Made by a program: the position numbers and the translations under genes. Under the pieces are notes generated by a model, which was given only the letters and a program-made list of their open reading frames with translations, had not been told where the DNA came from and searched no databases. Below, one piece after another: positions 50,901 to 62,710 of a DNA stretch of 64,000 bases. The stretch lies in the NCBI GenBank assembly GCA_013365365.1, contig JABVXU010000183.1, positions 39,863 through 103,862 on the forward strand. Direction: 5' to 3'. This DNA is from Cruorifilaria tuberocauda. Lineage: Eukaryota > Nematoda > Chromadorea > Rhabditida > Onchocercidae. Position 1 is the stretch's first letter. Every line of letters begins with the position of its first letter.

Positions 50901-53900
50901 ATAAAAGTCACTTAGAGCAGAGTCGTAAGTTTTTTGCTTTTATTTTGCTTTCTTTTAGTGATTTTTTAGTGAGCAACAATTTTCTTATCATTTGTATCAA
51001 GTAATTAGTGAATGGTTTTTCAGGCACTGATTCACTATCGGAAGGATAAGCTTTTGCCTTCTATTTGTCTTCTTTAATTATTTATTCAGGACCTTTTGCC
51101 AGTTCATCCGCATCAGACAGTGTGCGATCAAATTTGGCGGCAGCATTTGTTAATGGATTTGTGAATACTGGCTTTGGAGTCGATAAAATGATGACGGAAG
51201 CGGAAGATGCTAGTCGTTGGTTCTATAAAAATAAAGAATATGGTAGATTTTGTTCTAGATATTTTTTCCAGATTTGTTCACTGTTCGTTTTATGTTTTGA
51301 CAATGCCATTTTTGAATTTTAACTTCTTTTCTTACAGGGATGCTGTCAGCAGCAGCAAGTCAAGGATTGGTTTGGCGGTGGGATATCGATACTGGTTTAG
51401 CACAATGTGATCGATTCCTTTATGTCAACGATGATTTTATTAAGGTGAATAAGTTTCGAGTAATTATCAGTTATTTATTGGTAATTATTATCAATAAATA
51501 TACGGTAAAATAAATTAGAAAGTTATCGCAATATGACAAACAAAACTACGTTTAATTTTTTTTCTAAGATTTTTCGTAACAAAAATAATAGAATTACATT
51601 TGATATCAGTGTAGTTATTTTTCAGGCGGGTACGCTTATAGCAATAGGAATTATATCCTCAGGTATCCAAGACACGTGTGATCCAGCAGCTGCTCTACTA
51701 ATGGATCATATAAATAGTGATCGTACGGTTATGCGAATTGGTTCTATTTTTGGTCTAGGTTTAGCATATGCAAATTCGAAGAGGCTTGCAGTGCTGAAAA
51801 AAGAAGACGGTGGAGTTGTATTTGAGCTCAAAAAATTGTTATCGGATACAAAACCATCTGCCACACCTGAAGTAATTTTTGACCACCTTCTTTTTTATAC
51901 TGATAAAAAATAAAGAAAATCTGAGCAAAGTATTAAAAGATGTAACGAAATGCAGTAATATGGTAAAGAAATATGATAGGCTTCATTAGAAGATTTGTGT
52001 AAGAATACAATTGTCATGCATCAGTTTCGTCATCGTAAGGTGATCATACATATCTGACAGCTTTGCTGAATGGTGATCAGTGAATCAACATTTAGGTAAA
52101 AGGATTAGCGGCATTATCGATAGGATTTATTTTGGTCGGTACTTGCGATCATATGACAGCGTGCGAATTGTTCAATTATCTAAATGAAAAAACTGCTGTG
52201 GAATTACAGGACTCGAATTATCGTTTTGTTGCTCTTGGAATTGCTCTAATTTTTCTCGGTATATTTTTTGTATGCTTCGTTATATAATAATGGAAGGGAC
52301 TGTGATGTTCTTTTTTTTTTCTTAGGTGCTCAGCAAAAGAGTGAAGTATTTGTTGAAATGGTTCGAGCATTGCCGGATCCTTTCGGAACAATGTTTTCAA
52401 CGCTAATTGATGTATGCGCTTATGCTGGGACTGGAAATGTATTGAAAATACAAAAACTTCTTCATATTTGTTCTGAACATTATGAAACCAAAGAGACAAA
52501 AGAAGCGAAGAAAAAGGTTATATTTGATCGAATAATTATATTTGCTATGTTGTACTTCTAATCCTTTATACTGGATATCTTTCACTCATTTCGTTGTTGC
52601 AGTGCGGTATTTTTGTTTATTTGTACTGTTGCCTGATACATAATCTAGAAATAAAAAAGAAATCGAAGTCGAAATATGCATGATTCGAAAAATAGTACTG
52701 CATATTATGTAGTGGATATTTTTAATGTTTTTTCTTCATGATGGCGTACTGATAGCGGAAGGATAATTAGCTTTTATGTGCTCAAATTAAAAAGAATATG
52801 ATCCCATGAAATAATTGGCTAATTTTTCGTCTATTATTACGAATTTGTTGTGTTAATTAAGAAAGAGATTATTTCTTATGAGAATAAAAATAAGTTATGA
52901 AAACATAATTCAGATCGTTTATGTTTTTTAGCTTAGGAAATTGGCTTTAGAACGGAATTAATTAAAAAACATTATACATAACGATCCTATTTTGAATGAG
53001 TTAACTTATGCTTCTGTAATCATAAATTCTATTAAATATGACAGTTTTTATAGTTCTCATAACTTTGGCTAAACTAAATTAATTTTGAAGTTACCTTCTA
53101 GGCTTAAAGGCTTGCATTTTCTCCGTAAACATTTACTATTGGTTCATTTTTTCATTGCAGTCGTGGTTGACCTTTTTGTGATATAATTATAGTCATATAC
53201 TTTAGACAAATAAAGAAGACAACAAAAGTGATACTAAAAAGGAAGGTGATGCTTCAAGTGAAAAACCAGATTATTCGACACAACAGGCGGTTGCTGTACT
53301 TGGTATTGGTCTTATCGCTATGGGTGAAGAAATTGGTGCACAAATGAGCCTAAGGATGTTCGGACATTTGGTATATTTTAAAGTGTATGTTGCAAAGAAT
53401 TACATTATATGCTTCGTCGAATTTTATTCTAATTGAAAGTTTTTATTGAAGCCTATTATAATTCAGTTGTTGGTCCGGCTGTTGGTTCTGTTTTTTGAAC
53501 TTGGTAATGATGGAATTTTTCAGGTTCGTTACGGTGAACCGGTTATCAGACGTGCGGTACCATTGGCATTAGCTTTAATTAGTACCTCTAATCCGCAGCT
53601 TTCAATTTTGGAGTCACTTTCGAAGTTTTCACATGATGCTGATGGAGAAACGGCTCATAATGCAATCTTTGCGATGGGTCTTGTAGGTGCTGGTACCAAC
53701 AATGCAAGACTTGTTTCAATGTTGCGACAGCTTGCAAGTTATCATCACAAAGATCAAGTAAGGTCATTTTTCCATTAAGTTATTCATTACTATGCACAGA
53801 TTGTTAGTGATTGAATAGATTTTAAATGCTGTTGTAATTCTATCAAACAATTTTTGTAAAATTTATTATTGTTCCTAATTCGATGCATCTCCATTAAGTA

Positions 53901-55288
53901 GATTAATACGTATTTAGATTTATTGGAAGTTCTAAGTAACACGACTTATTGTTTCCTGAAATTATCTTGGCATTGCACTTTTTCTCTGATCCAGGTTACT
54001 TTTCTTAGTACCCCATAATGATCTGTTCTCTTTTCGTATTTATCCTAAATCTTCGCATAATATAGGTAAGTCTAATGTTGGTGCGTTTGGCTCAAGGTAT
54101 GACACATATGGGTAAAGGGACGATGACTCTGAATCCGTTTCATTCTGATCGTCAACTTATGTGTCCTGCAGCAGTTGCTGGACTTCTTACTGTTTGTTAC
54201 GCCTTCTTGGAAGCTAATAGTTGTGAGTTATCCTTTTTGGATTATAAAAAAATCCAAATTTATATCAAGATTTCGAATCACTACGTATTTTGCTCGTAGT
54301 TGAATTGCATAATTTATCCATGACAGCTTCTTTAAACCTGTCCAGGACCATTTTGACGAGCAATTTTCCAATCTGTTTATAGATTTCATTGATTTGTGGA
54401 TGTCATTGAAACTATTTACAGCTGTATTGAATAATCGACAGCATTATTTATTGTATTCGTTGACTTTGGCAATGCAACCACGACTTTTGATAACTCTGAT
54501 TGAAGATGAGATGAATCCAGAGAATTTGAAACAGGTAAATGTGAGCGTCCGAGTAGGGCAAGCTGTTGATGTCGTTGCTCAGGCTGGAAAACCGAAAACA
54601 ATCACTGGCTTTCAAACTCATACAACGCCGGTTCTTATGGCTTACGGTGAAAGAGTCGAGCTTGCTAATGAAGAATGTTAGCTTTTTTTTAGATTTTCTA
54701 CAAGTCATTTGACTAGCAGTATAGAAAAAATAAAAATATGTAAAGCACTACATAAATATACTCTCAAAAATTTTTTTTCTTACTTTTCTGAATGATAGAG
54801 TTTCTATTTTTTGCTTTGCATGGTTATTTCATGTGTTTTTATCTAGGCTATACCATATTACAAACCGATACTTCTGTGTTGACCAAACATCTGTGTTTTA
54901 TGTTAAGGGATAATTCTTTCTTAGCCATTAGAAACTCACTAAAATTTTAAGGTCTCTCCGTATTATAGAGACTCAAGGTTTTCAGAAAACCGTTTTATAT
55001 GCTAATGAAGTTTGACTGTGAAATATTTATGAACAGCTCTAAATTTCAATAATTTAAAAATAATTTTAGAAATCTCTCATTTTTAGTATTTAGGAACTAA
55101 TAATACTATATACAGTTGCTTCTTAAACAATAAATCGAAATACATCGAGCTTTATTCATGTAGAATTGTATCCCATATTAATATTTTTGTCTTCAGATAT
55201 CTCATTGACGCCATATTTGGAGGGTTTGGTAATTCTTAAAAAGAATCCTGTTTACGAAGCTTCTGTTGCAGAAATAAAGAAGAAATGA
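47936..55288 (+). CDS. rpn-1: 26S proteasome base subunit Rpn1 (PSMD2)
   Basis: Seventeen exons: 47936-48055, 48356-48412, 48677-48841, 49311-49432, 49604-49837, 50206-50364, 50722-50924, 51090-51242, 51338-51444, 51626-51871, 52096-52258, 52326-52516, 53206-53370, 53524-53757, 54066-54222, 54422-54676, 55197-55288; 2823 nt, 940 aa (human 908). Rpn1 is the proteasome base scaffold that docks ubiquitin-like shuttle factors and Ubp6/USP14. Landmarks: Lys/Glu-rich N-terminus; [51 protein letters not shown] repeats such as [35 protein letters not shown] and [17 protein letters not shown]; a charged Lys/Glu linker (exons 12-13) where other species are also charged; and C-terminal [20 protein letters not shown]. 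All phases match. Exon 4 is taken from the acceptor at 49310 because this restores the family spacing; an upstream acceptor near 49257 would add 18 residues. Confidence 0.95.
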
Positions 55289-55805
55289 TATATTTACAGT
55301 GTTTTGTGAATTTTTCGTTATATGTTGTTTGAAAAGTCTTTGAAATGAAATATCAGTAAAAGAGAATTATTCAAGCATGTTGAAATTCATTGCATTATCA
55401 TATAAATAGAAAAGATTAAGAACTGCTTTCAATATTGAGCAACACCTGTCAAGGGAATTGAGTCACGTAAATAAATTGTCTTTATAACTCAGTTTTGTTT
55501 TGTTTATTTTTCGAATGTACTTATCTCATTAAATTTAATGATGGAAAGAAAATGTTTGGAAACTTGTCTTTTCTTGGCTATATGTAGCCGTAATCAGAGA
55601 TTACAGTACTTAACGGCACCACTGATCCTGTCATTGGATGTTGTGTACCAAGAAGGTTATTTATAGAAAAAATGATCTTATAATTAGTAAAGAATTAAAA
55701 TTAAAGATGAACAGTTTTTGTAGTATTGTTGCTCCCTTGAACATCAGAGTTTATTGGTTCTCTTTGAGAAATGAAAGTTGTAGTTGATTTGTCTGAAAAA
55801 ATTGA
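55289..55805. other. Spacer between Rpn1 and snapin
   Basis: Contains the Rpn1 3' UTR with AATAAA at 55470-55475. Just before the snapin ATG a TTGTAG acceptor-like site could be used for trans-splicing. The genes are in the same direction, 517 bp apart. Confidence 0.5.
55470..55475 (+). promoter_or_regulatory. Poly(A) signal of Rpn1 gene
   Basis: AATAAA about 182 bases past the Rpn1 stop codon. Confidence 0.5.
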
Positions 55806-56458
55806 ATGGCGGAATCAAGTCCGAATGAAGTGGTTCACGATGGTGCCATGCTATTGAGTAACGGAATTATGGGGATTGTCCAACCAGCAGTGGAACGTCT
55901 CGACAGTCAAGTTCATGCGGCACGTGCTAGTCAGTACACTTTGAATATGCGTATCCGAGAACTGGCACAATGTAAGTCATTGATGAGTGGATGTAAAACT
56001 AATCAATTCTTTCTGTTAAAGTACTTTATCAGTTATAAACAGCCAGATTAAGATTAAGGATGTCATATATTACTACCTTGATGAAGAATAAAAATGGGTT
56101 GGAGAATAAAGAATTATAGCGAAGAAATGATAAATAAAAGAGTTATTTAACTAGTTTATTACCAGTAATTTCTTTTTCTAGAAGTATTGTGAAGACGATT
56201 TGAAAGAGAGACTTCATGTAATAAACTTTAATATTATTTGTAGATTTGAAAGAAATTTCGGATGAGCAACAAGCGCCCTATGATTTAGACTTGTATGTGC
56301 GGAAGTTGGATGATTCCAAAAAGCGAGTTACTGCAATTGGAAATGTCTTGCAAAATGTGCATGATCGATTGAGTCGCTTGCAACGTAATATTGCCCGTCA
56401 AGCCTACCAACAAAAACAACGCATCATACAACCGGTGCCCTCACCACCAAACCGTTAA
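55806..56458 (+). CDS. snpn-1: Snapin (BLOC-1/BORC subunit)
   Basis: Two exons, 55806-55971 and 56244-56458, 381 nt and 126 aa (human snapin 136). After a short polar start comes NGIMGIVQPAVERLDSQVHA, matching snapin's LLxxLRPAVQQLDSHVHAVRESQ. Then YDLDLYVRKLDDSKKRV corresponds to LDLDPYVKKLLNARRRV, and LQNVHDRLSRLQRNIAR to LQNAQERLRRLNHSVAK. The whole protein is predicted helical with coiled-coil heptads and has no membrane segment. Snapin is a shared subunit of BLOC-1 and BORC, acting in lysosome and synaptic-vesicle positioning, and binds SNAP-25; these roles are family knowledge. It lies 517 bp downstream of rpn-1 in the same direction, loosely compatible with an operon but longer than typical spacing. 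Confidence 0.9.
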
Positions 56459-57010
56459 CGCAATTTTTGATTTTATTTAAATAATTGTCAAGTGATAGAA
56501 TGTACTTCATTTACCATGAGTTGGAAACAGCATTCTCAGACGGTTTTAGAATGTCATAATTTCTCAGAAGTTACTGAAAATTTATTACCGTGATGAGACA
56601 CAAAGAACAATGTTCAAGTAGCTTTTAGGAAAAGCCATTTACGAGATTATTGCTTCCTTTGGGTGCTGTACCTGACTATGAGATATTTCATGGAGAAGCA
56701 AGAAACAAGAAAAGTTATCGTATTGATATACAGTGCGAAAAAATAGAAGTAATGGTATAGCATGACAATTTATGTTGAGCTTAATTTTTCATCATTGATT
56801 AAAAAACATTGGTGATCCGATTGTTGTTTTGAAAATCGATTGTGATACCATGCGTCATCTTATTGTTCCATGTGATATGCGATCGATCCCATTTCTTTTT
56901 CCATTCCATAAAATTATTAGGAATTCTCATGATCATAGTTTGATTGATACATACAATTTTTATATTGTAATCAAATTGTACAAAGTAATAAAAAGGAATC
57001 GAAAATGATT
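56459..57010. other. Intergenic between convergent genes
   Basis: Snapin (plus) and FAM8A1 (minus) end towards each other. No exon or RNA gene seen. Confidence 0.55.
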
Positions 57011-58715
57011 TTAAGCATTGACAACGATCGTTCTCGCAGCAATATCATAGCCAGCACGATTGTAGGTAAATGCATAAGCTGCTGCACTGAGCGGAAAAAG
57101 TAGATTGATAAGCATGTTTTTCGTTAGTGATCGTAGTAAAGAACTGTAATAGTTACTATTAGGAAACATCTGGAATAAATTTTTCATGATCAAACTAGCC
57201 ACTTCCTTAATTTCTTTGCAACAAAAATGTGATTATTCACAATTAGTAAGAACTCAATATAGTGCAAACATGTTGTACAATATGTCTTATAAGTAAGTTC
57301 TCTTAATGCTAAAAGATTTCAAAGCGGAAGTATTTTGTTACGTCATGGAATGTAAAGTCAAACCATTTTCACGTCAATAAAGAAATTCACTAGTTCACAA
57401 AAAGGAACTAACTTTTTGAATGGTACAGTGAGCGTCCGGACGATATTCACTTCCTCGCTACCTGTTATCGGTATCACTTGATAGCAAGTAATTACTTGAA
57501 TATTTAATGCAACTTTCCCTGGAGTTTGTCCAGCAGGTATTGATCCAAAACCATACGATACAAATAAGGCCTGAAGTAAAAGCTTCCGATATTAATTAGA
57601 TCTGCAAAAATGAATTGATATCTATATTAATGTCATATTCCAATAATACCCATCTAAAAGACTTTTTGTATCGAAAATCGAAGGAAATGTAATGGGAGAG
57701 GAAATATAAAAGACCGAAACCCGAATATGCCAAACAGTTATGGCTTATAACATTCAATACACTTGAATCCTCAAACTTTTTTCTCATAAATTTCTTTAAC
57801 ATTAGTGAAAGAAAGATACAATTGAAATGCCCTCACTTCCACAATACTAACGACAACTTTTGCGAGCATTTCAATAGGAAACAATTCCTGAGTTACATCG
57901 ATTAATGTATGCAAATCAGCATCATCACCCAATAACCGATCATATTTATCCAGATCTCTGAAAAGTTTCGTGTTAAAGCGATTTCAGCACTGTAAAAGAA
58001 TTCTTCAGTACTTATTTCATTTAGCAATATTTTTGTGCTCCAAGTACGCAAAAAACAAATATTCGTTACCCTCAAAAAAACTGATAATATTAAAGCAAAG
58101 CAATTAAAGCAATATTGCCCATTATAACTGCGCAATTTTAATGTTTTGATAGTTTCGCGAAGTTATGTATTTATCAAGTGATATTACTGTTTTCTAAGGA
58201 TGAGAAGTAACGGTGATATAAGTAAAAGAAATTGAAAAATTTAGCAACGTTTATTACTATAAGGAAAGTAATACTTACATAACACCAATTTCCACCAAGA
58301 AATAGACAATAAATAATTTTGCGACAAATGCAAAAATAGAATCGATAACTTCTGCAAGAATACGTCGTGTAAAGGACGGAATCGTGCGGCGCTGTATGAA
58401 ATGATTTGAATTTGATAGATTAGCAGTTGGCGGAGAAGCATTTGATGGTGGTACTGAGTTACCGAATGGTATCGAAGGTACCACACTCTCTGGGCGGTTA
58501 CATGATGCTAAATAAGCTAGTGAATGCATGGTTGCCATTTGATGACAAAATGCCCAGCAATGAGTAGTAAATAACCATTTACGTAACTCAGTAGCATACG
58601 CCGCAGCACTACCATAATCAACGACCTGAGGTATCATCACGGCAGTCGCAGGTGACGATGATTCCAGTTGACTTTCTCGATCTTCCAGCTTTTCGCGTTT
58701 CCGCGTTTCCGCCAT
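57011..58715 (-). CDS. FAM8A1: FAM8A1-like RDD-domain ER membrane protein
   Basis: Four minus-strand exons: 58715-58279, 57957-57837, 57570-about 57413, and about 57169-57011. The N-terminus is charged and cytosolic, with WLFTTHCWAFCHQMATMHSL, then Pro/Ser-rich linker. The RDD domain follows: RRILAEVIDSIFAF with a first membrane helix, GFGSIPAGQTPGKVALNIQV before the second, and a last helix LINLLFPLSAAAYAFTY followed by NRAGYDIAARTIVV, matching FAM8A1's HNRTAYDIVAGTIVV. FAM8A1 is a HRD1 ubiquitin-ligase cofactor in ER-associated degradation; that function is from the mammalian protein. The exon 3-4 junction is unresolved. The best donor (57412, GTTAGT) leaves phase 2, while the best acceptor (after TTTATTCCAG) needs phase 0; an acceptor about 22 bases upstream or an earlier donor would fix it. 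About 290-310 aa in total. Confidence 0.82.
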
Positions 58716-59695
58716 TCTGCAAAATTCGATAGGAAATTTGTTTACCACAAATTTTTGGATGTGGGCATAAATAATAAATATCAAAACAATAATTGGTTAT
58801 TGGTAATTCATGATGAAATCAACAATCTATTGAAATCCACAAGTGCAACATTTGAAAGTTAAATATGACATGAATGCGTTCTACATATAATCCTTAATGT
58901 AAAAATGAGTAAATTTATAGTACAAAGTACGTGAAAAATAAAATAGCTATACTTAATATCATATGATAGTGAACAGTGAAGTAATACCCAATATCTGATA
59001 TGGCCTGCCTCCGAATTAATTAGACCGCAAAGAATTTGACTATGAATAACAAGAAGTTAATATAAAAGCTTATATACTGTCATCAATTGATACTCGAGAA
59101 ACAATTATCCTGCCTTTATCTTCCGACTGGAACAAGGAAATATAATGAAAGTCTTCTAATGCACGACCAAATCCAACCAGCAAATCGGAATGGACTCGAT
59201 TGAGATGAGTTCCGTCATATCGATCCTCGACTAGAGCCGCGTGATCAACATGCTCTCAGCGAATGTGAATTTGTTGGGGATATGGAAGAGATTCCATTCT
59301 GCAGGTTTGGTAAATCATTCAAAATTTACTAGAATATCACTAATTCTCCCCATAATTCTCGAACTTATGTTTTGTCCACTCTCTTAATGAATACAAATTT
59401 TTGGAAAATTTTTGCATTTCTGGAGAGTATTTGTAAAATTCTCAAAGTTTTTGGGCAACAGTTATATCAGTGTGTGTAATACATGTGCCTCACTACTCAT
59501 GACACATATTATATTACAATCGTAAATTATATACCCTGCGACGTTCATTTTATGATGTATACTGTTTTTACGTGTAATACTGGCAGTTGAATTAAAATTT
59601 ACGCAGCGCTGGTGCGTCAACACATGTTTCCTTATAGTTCACGCATTTAAGAAATAGTGATGTGGATCAAAAATGTTTCATTCATATTCCAGGTC
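58716..59695. other. Divergent promoter region, FAM8A1 / NAF1
   Basis: About 1 kb between opposite starts. A short open exon-like piece with ATG at 59280 and GTTTGG donor (59282-59303) exists but does not join NAF1 in frame. The acceptor TATTCCAG at 59685-59692 just before the NAF1 ATG suggests spliced-leader addition. Confidence 0.45.
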
Positions 59696-62600
59696 ATGAT
59701 AAATTCTGATAAAATTATTGCTTTGAATGATCGCGGAAATAAGGCACAAGCGATGCATGTGGATAACGAAGATGGCAAGGTTTACTCTTTTTTCTCTTTC
59801 AGTTTGCTTCACTTCTAAAATTATAAGTAATAGTGAAGGATTGACAATATGGTACGTTTCAGCATAATATCATTTTCAAATTGTATAGTATGTGTAGTTG
59901 GGGAGATTATGACAAATGTGTGCTACAGAGAAAGGGATATAAAATTTTTCTACTTCTGGACATTATTATCAGTACTTTGTGCATCAATAGCGCAATCGCA
60001 AAGGGAAATTTATTTCAAAATAATCTGCTGCAGGCAGTTGTTGCTCAAATTGTAACCAATATCGTTGATTTGGTATGCAGGAAATGCACATCGTTCGACC
60101 ACTGTTTCAATTGTTTCAGTATTGTCAATTCAGCAAATTTTAGGTTTCTTAAGCATTCAATTTTTTAAAAGTACAATAACATTTTTGTTTTCGTCTATAA
60201 AGTTATTTTTTCAAGTGTTGTATTGCTTTAGAACTGCCCATTCTGTAACAAATAATGATGAATTATCAAAGGATGCCTTCACTATTCAGTCGAGCAGTGA
60301 TAGTTCGGATGATGAATTCGATAGGTATGCTTCTTTATTGTTTTCATCAATATGTACTATATCGAGTTTGGGAACATATTTGATAATGTCTATCAATTTG
60401 AAGAATTAAAAATTGCTTAAATGAGTAAAGGAATTTCGTTTTGAGTAATGCATTTTAAACAAGTTATGGCGGTGATCTATTTCGCTAACTCTCGGTAATA
60501 ATTTATTTTCCCAATAGCGGATTTTTTGATATTTGAGTAGCTTGCTCAGATAATTTTTTCATTATTTTACTCATTTAATACCGGATATCAGTCAGGTTTA
60601 AATTTTGAGCGATGAATAATAATTTTGAATGCTTAGACTCAACGTCTTACCAATTGATTTTAGACATTTTCATTTTAGAATTTTGGAAAACACTCGACGA
60701 CAGATGTCATTACAACGGGAAGAGGAAGATGATGATATAGAAATTGCTTTTTCAGCGAAGACAAATGCAAAACTTGTTGAGCATGAGTATGATATAATGC
60801 CTGCTATCGAGGAGCTCAGAATTCACGTCGAAGAAGATATCCTGTTGGAACAGTTTGGAAGAATTGTGAATATTGTCGATAGATTAGGTATGTAAGAATT
60901 TCATCATATGGCATAGTATTTCATTATCGTTATCGATTGCTCAGTCTTTGATCGTACTTATAATTAGTGATGTTATTCTCAAATATATTATTAAAAAAAA
61001 ATGAAAATGAGCCCGTTATTATTAAATATCTCAAGAATATGGAGAGAATTTGCGATCGTAAAAGTGTTATTCTACTGCATATGTAGCCAAAGTAAACAGG
61101 TCTTCATTGTGTTATTCTTTTTTATTTCATGTAAAATCAACTACTTAGGTATAATAATTTAATTAATTAATAATATGCATATAGCACAATATAATATAAC
61201 GTCTACTCTATTTCAGTAGTGATTGAGGCTGATTCAAATATCGCACTTGATTTTGACACTGTAATTTTCGATATTGAACGCAATGCTGTGGGACGGGTAT
61301 GTTTGTTTCTATTTTTTTTTCTTTATGTCAAAATAAATATGGACAGTTGTGATGAATACCTGATAGATATCACCATGGTATGATCTTTATTTGCTTTCTC
61401 TGTAAGCTGCCAAATAAATTGAATCGTTCTTTCTTTTAGTACAATTTTTATTTAAATTCGTTAAACGATAGTTGATTACTGCATTTTTAGGTATTCGACA
61501 TCTTCGGACCGGTTATTAAACCAATGTATGCTATTCTTTTCAACGATATTAAGGAAGCAAGTGAATGGAGAGTGGGTAGTGCAATGTATTATGCCCCAGC
61601 TGCCTCCCAATTTACTCATACAGTACTTACTGAGAAGTTGAGGCAGCAAGTTTTCCACTATTTTAATGAACATAATTTAGATTTAGTGAGATTAAAAGGA
61701 TTAAATTGAAAACTTAAGATATTTTAATGATAATGTGACTGATCATAGTAAAGGAACATCCAGTAAAGTGTGATTTATGGTAGCAATAATAATTTTGAGG
61801 TGATACTAGATCAAGTAACATTTGTAAGTTTGCAATAATACGTGTTTCAATCGATCACTTATCACCATCCTCTATTAGATTATTTGTTTCTAATTCAGAA
61901 TTAAAAATTCACAGTGAATCATGGAGAGTTTGAGTGGAGTGAAAGGTAATTGTGAATAAACAAAACTATTTTTCAGAGAGAAGGCAAGTGATGGGTGTTG
62001 GGATGGTGAAGGTGAATGTCCCGATGAAATGCTAGCATTTAGTGATGATGAAGCAGAGCAACGATACAAAGCGAAGCATCGGTCCGCCAACAAAAGTGAG
62101 TAGTTTTGCATTTTAGACTTCTTACTTTTCCAATGATAGCCCTTAAGCTCTTAAATTAGTTTTTTAGTTAAGTTTTTAGTTCAACTTTGCTCTAGTATCT
62201 TCCGATATATGTGTTCAAATTTTTAATAAAATTATAGTTATGGTCCATGCTTCAAGTTCATCTTATGTTTAGATCAGTACATGTTTCATAGCCCTAGAAA
62301 CAAGAAAGCACGATATTCATATATGCATGATCGGTCAAAATGTCGAAATAGCAGAAGACATAACATAATGCGACAGTTTCGAAATGGCTCAGAATATGAT
62401 AGTAATGCAATAGGTAACAATTTGGAACAGTAAGTTGCCTAATGAATTCCGTTTGGAATTCCCATATTTCTTATTCGTTCCAAATCTTTCAGTAAAAATA
62501 ATTATCTATACTGAATTGTTTTTAGCTCTGTGAATACGGATTAAGCGATCAGAAGATGAGCTAATCTTATTTGCTTTGGAAGTTTTATTACGAAAAAAGT

Positions 62601-62710
62601 TGGTGTAGTTATTTTTATATTGCAGGAATCCAATACAGCAGTCATCTTGGTCAGCAGTGGTGAATAAAGGTGGATTTCAGCCTGATCTTTGGGAATGCCA
62701 GAACGCCTAA
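59696..62710 (+). CDS. NAF1: H/ACA snoRNP assembly factor NAF1
   Basis: Nine-exon model: 59696-59779, 60034-60143 (or from 59863), 60232-60324, 60679-60887, 61217-61296, 61491-61645, 61977-62095, 62273-62429, 62626-62710; 363 aa (420 with the longer exon 2). The NAF1/Gar1-like core is clear: EEDILLEQFGRIVNIVDRL, VVIEADSN, VIFDIERNAVGRVFDIFGPV, AMYYAPAASQFTHTVLTEKL, then EMLAFSDDEAEQRYKAKH, which matches NAF1's FSDDE segment and separates it from GAR1. NAF1 escorts dyskerin during H/ACA RNP and telomerase RNA maturation and is later replaced by GAR1. Acidic Ser/Asp runs upstream and a basic, Arg/Asn-rich tail also fit. The join 61645/61977 requires a GC donor (GCAAGT) and restores family spacing TEKLRQEKASDGCW. 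The first two exons rest on phase and splice sites only. Confidence 0.88.
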
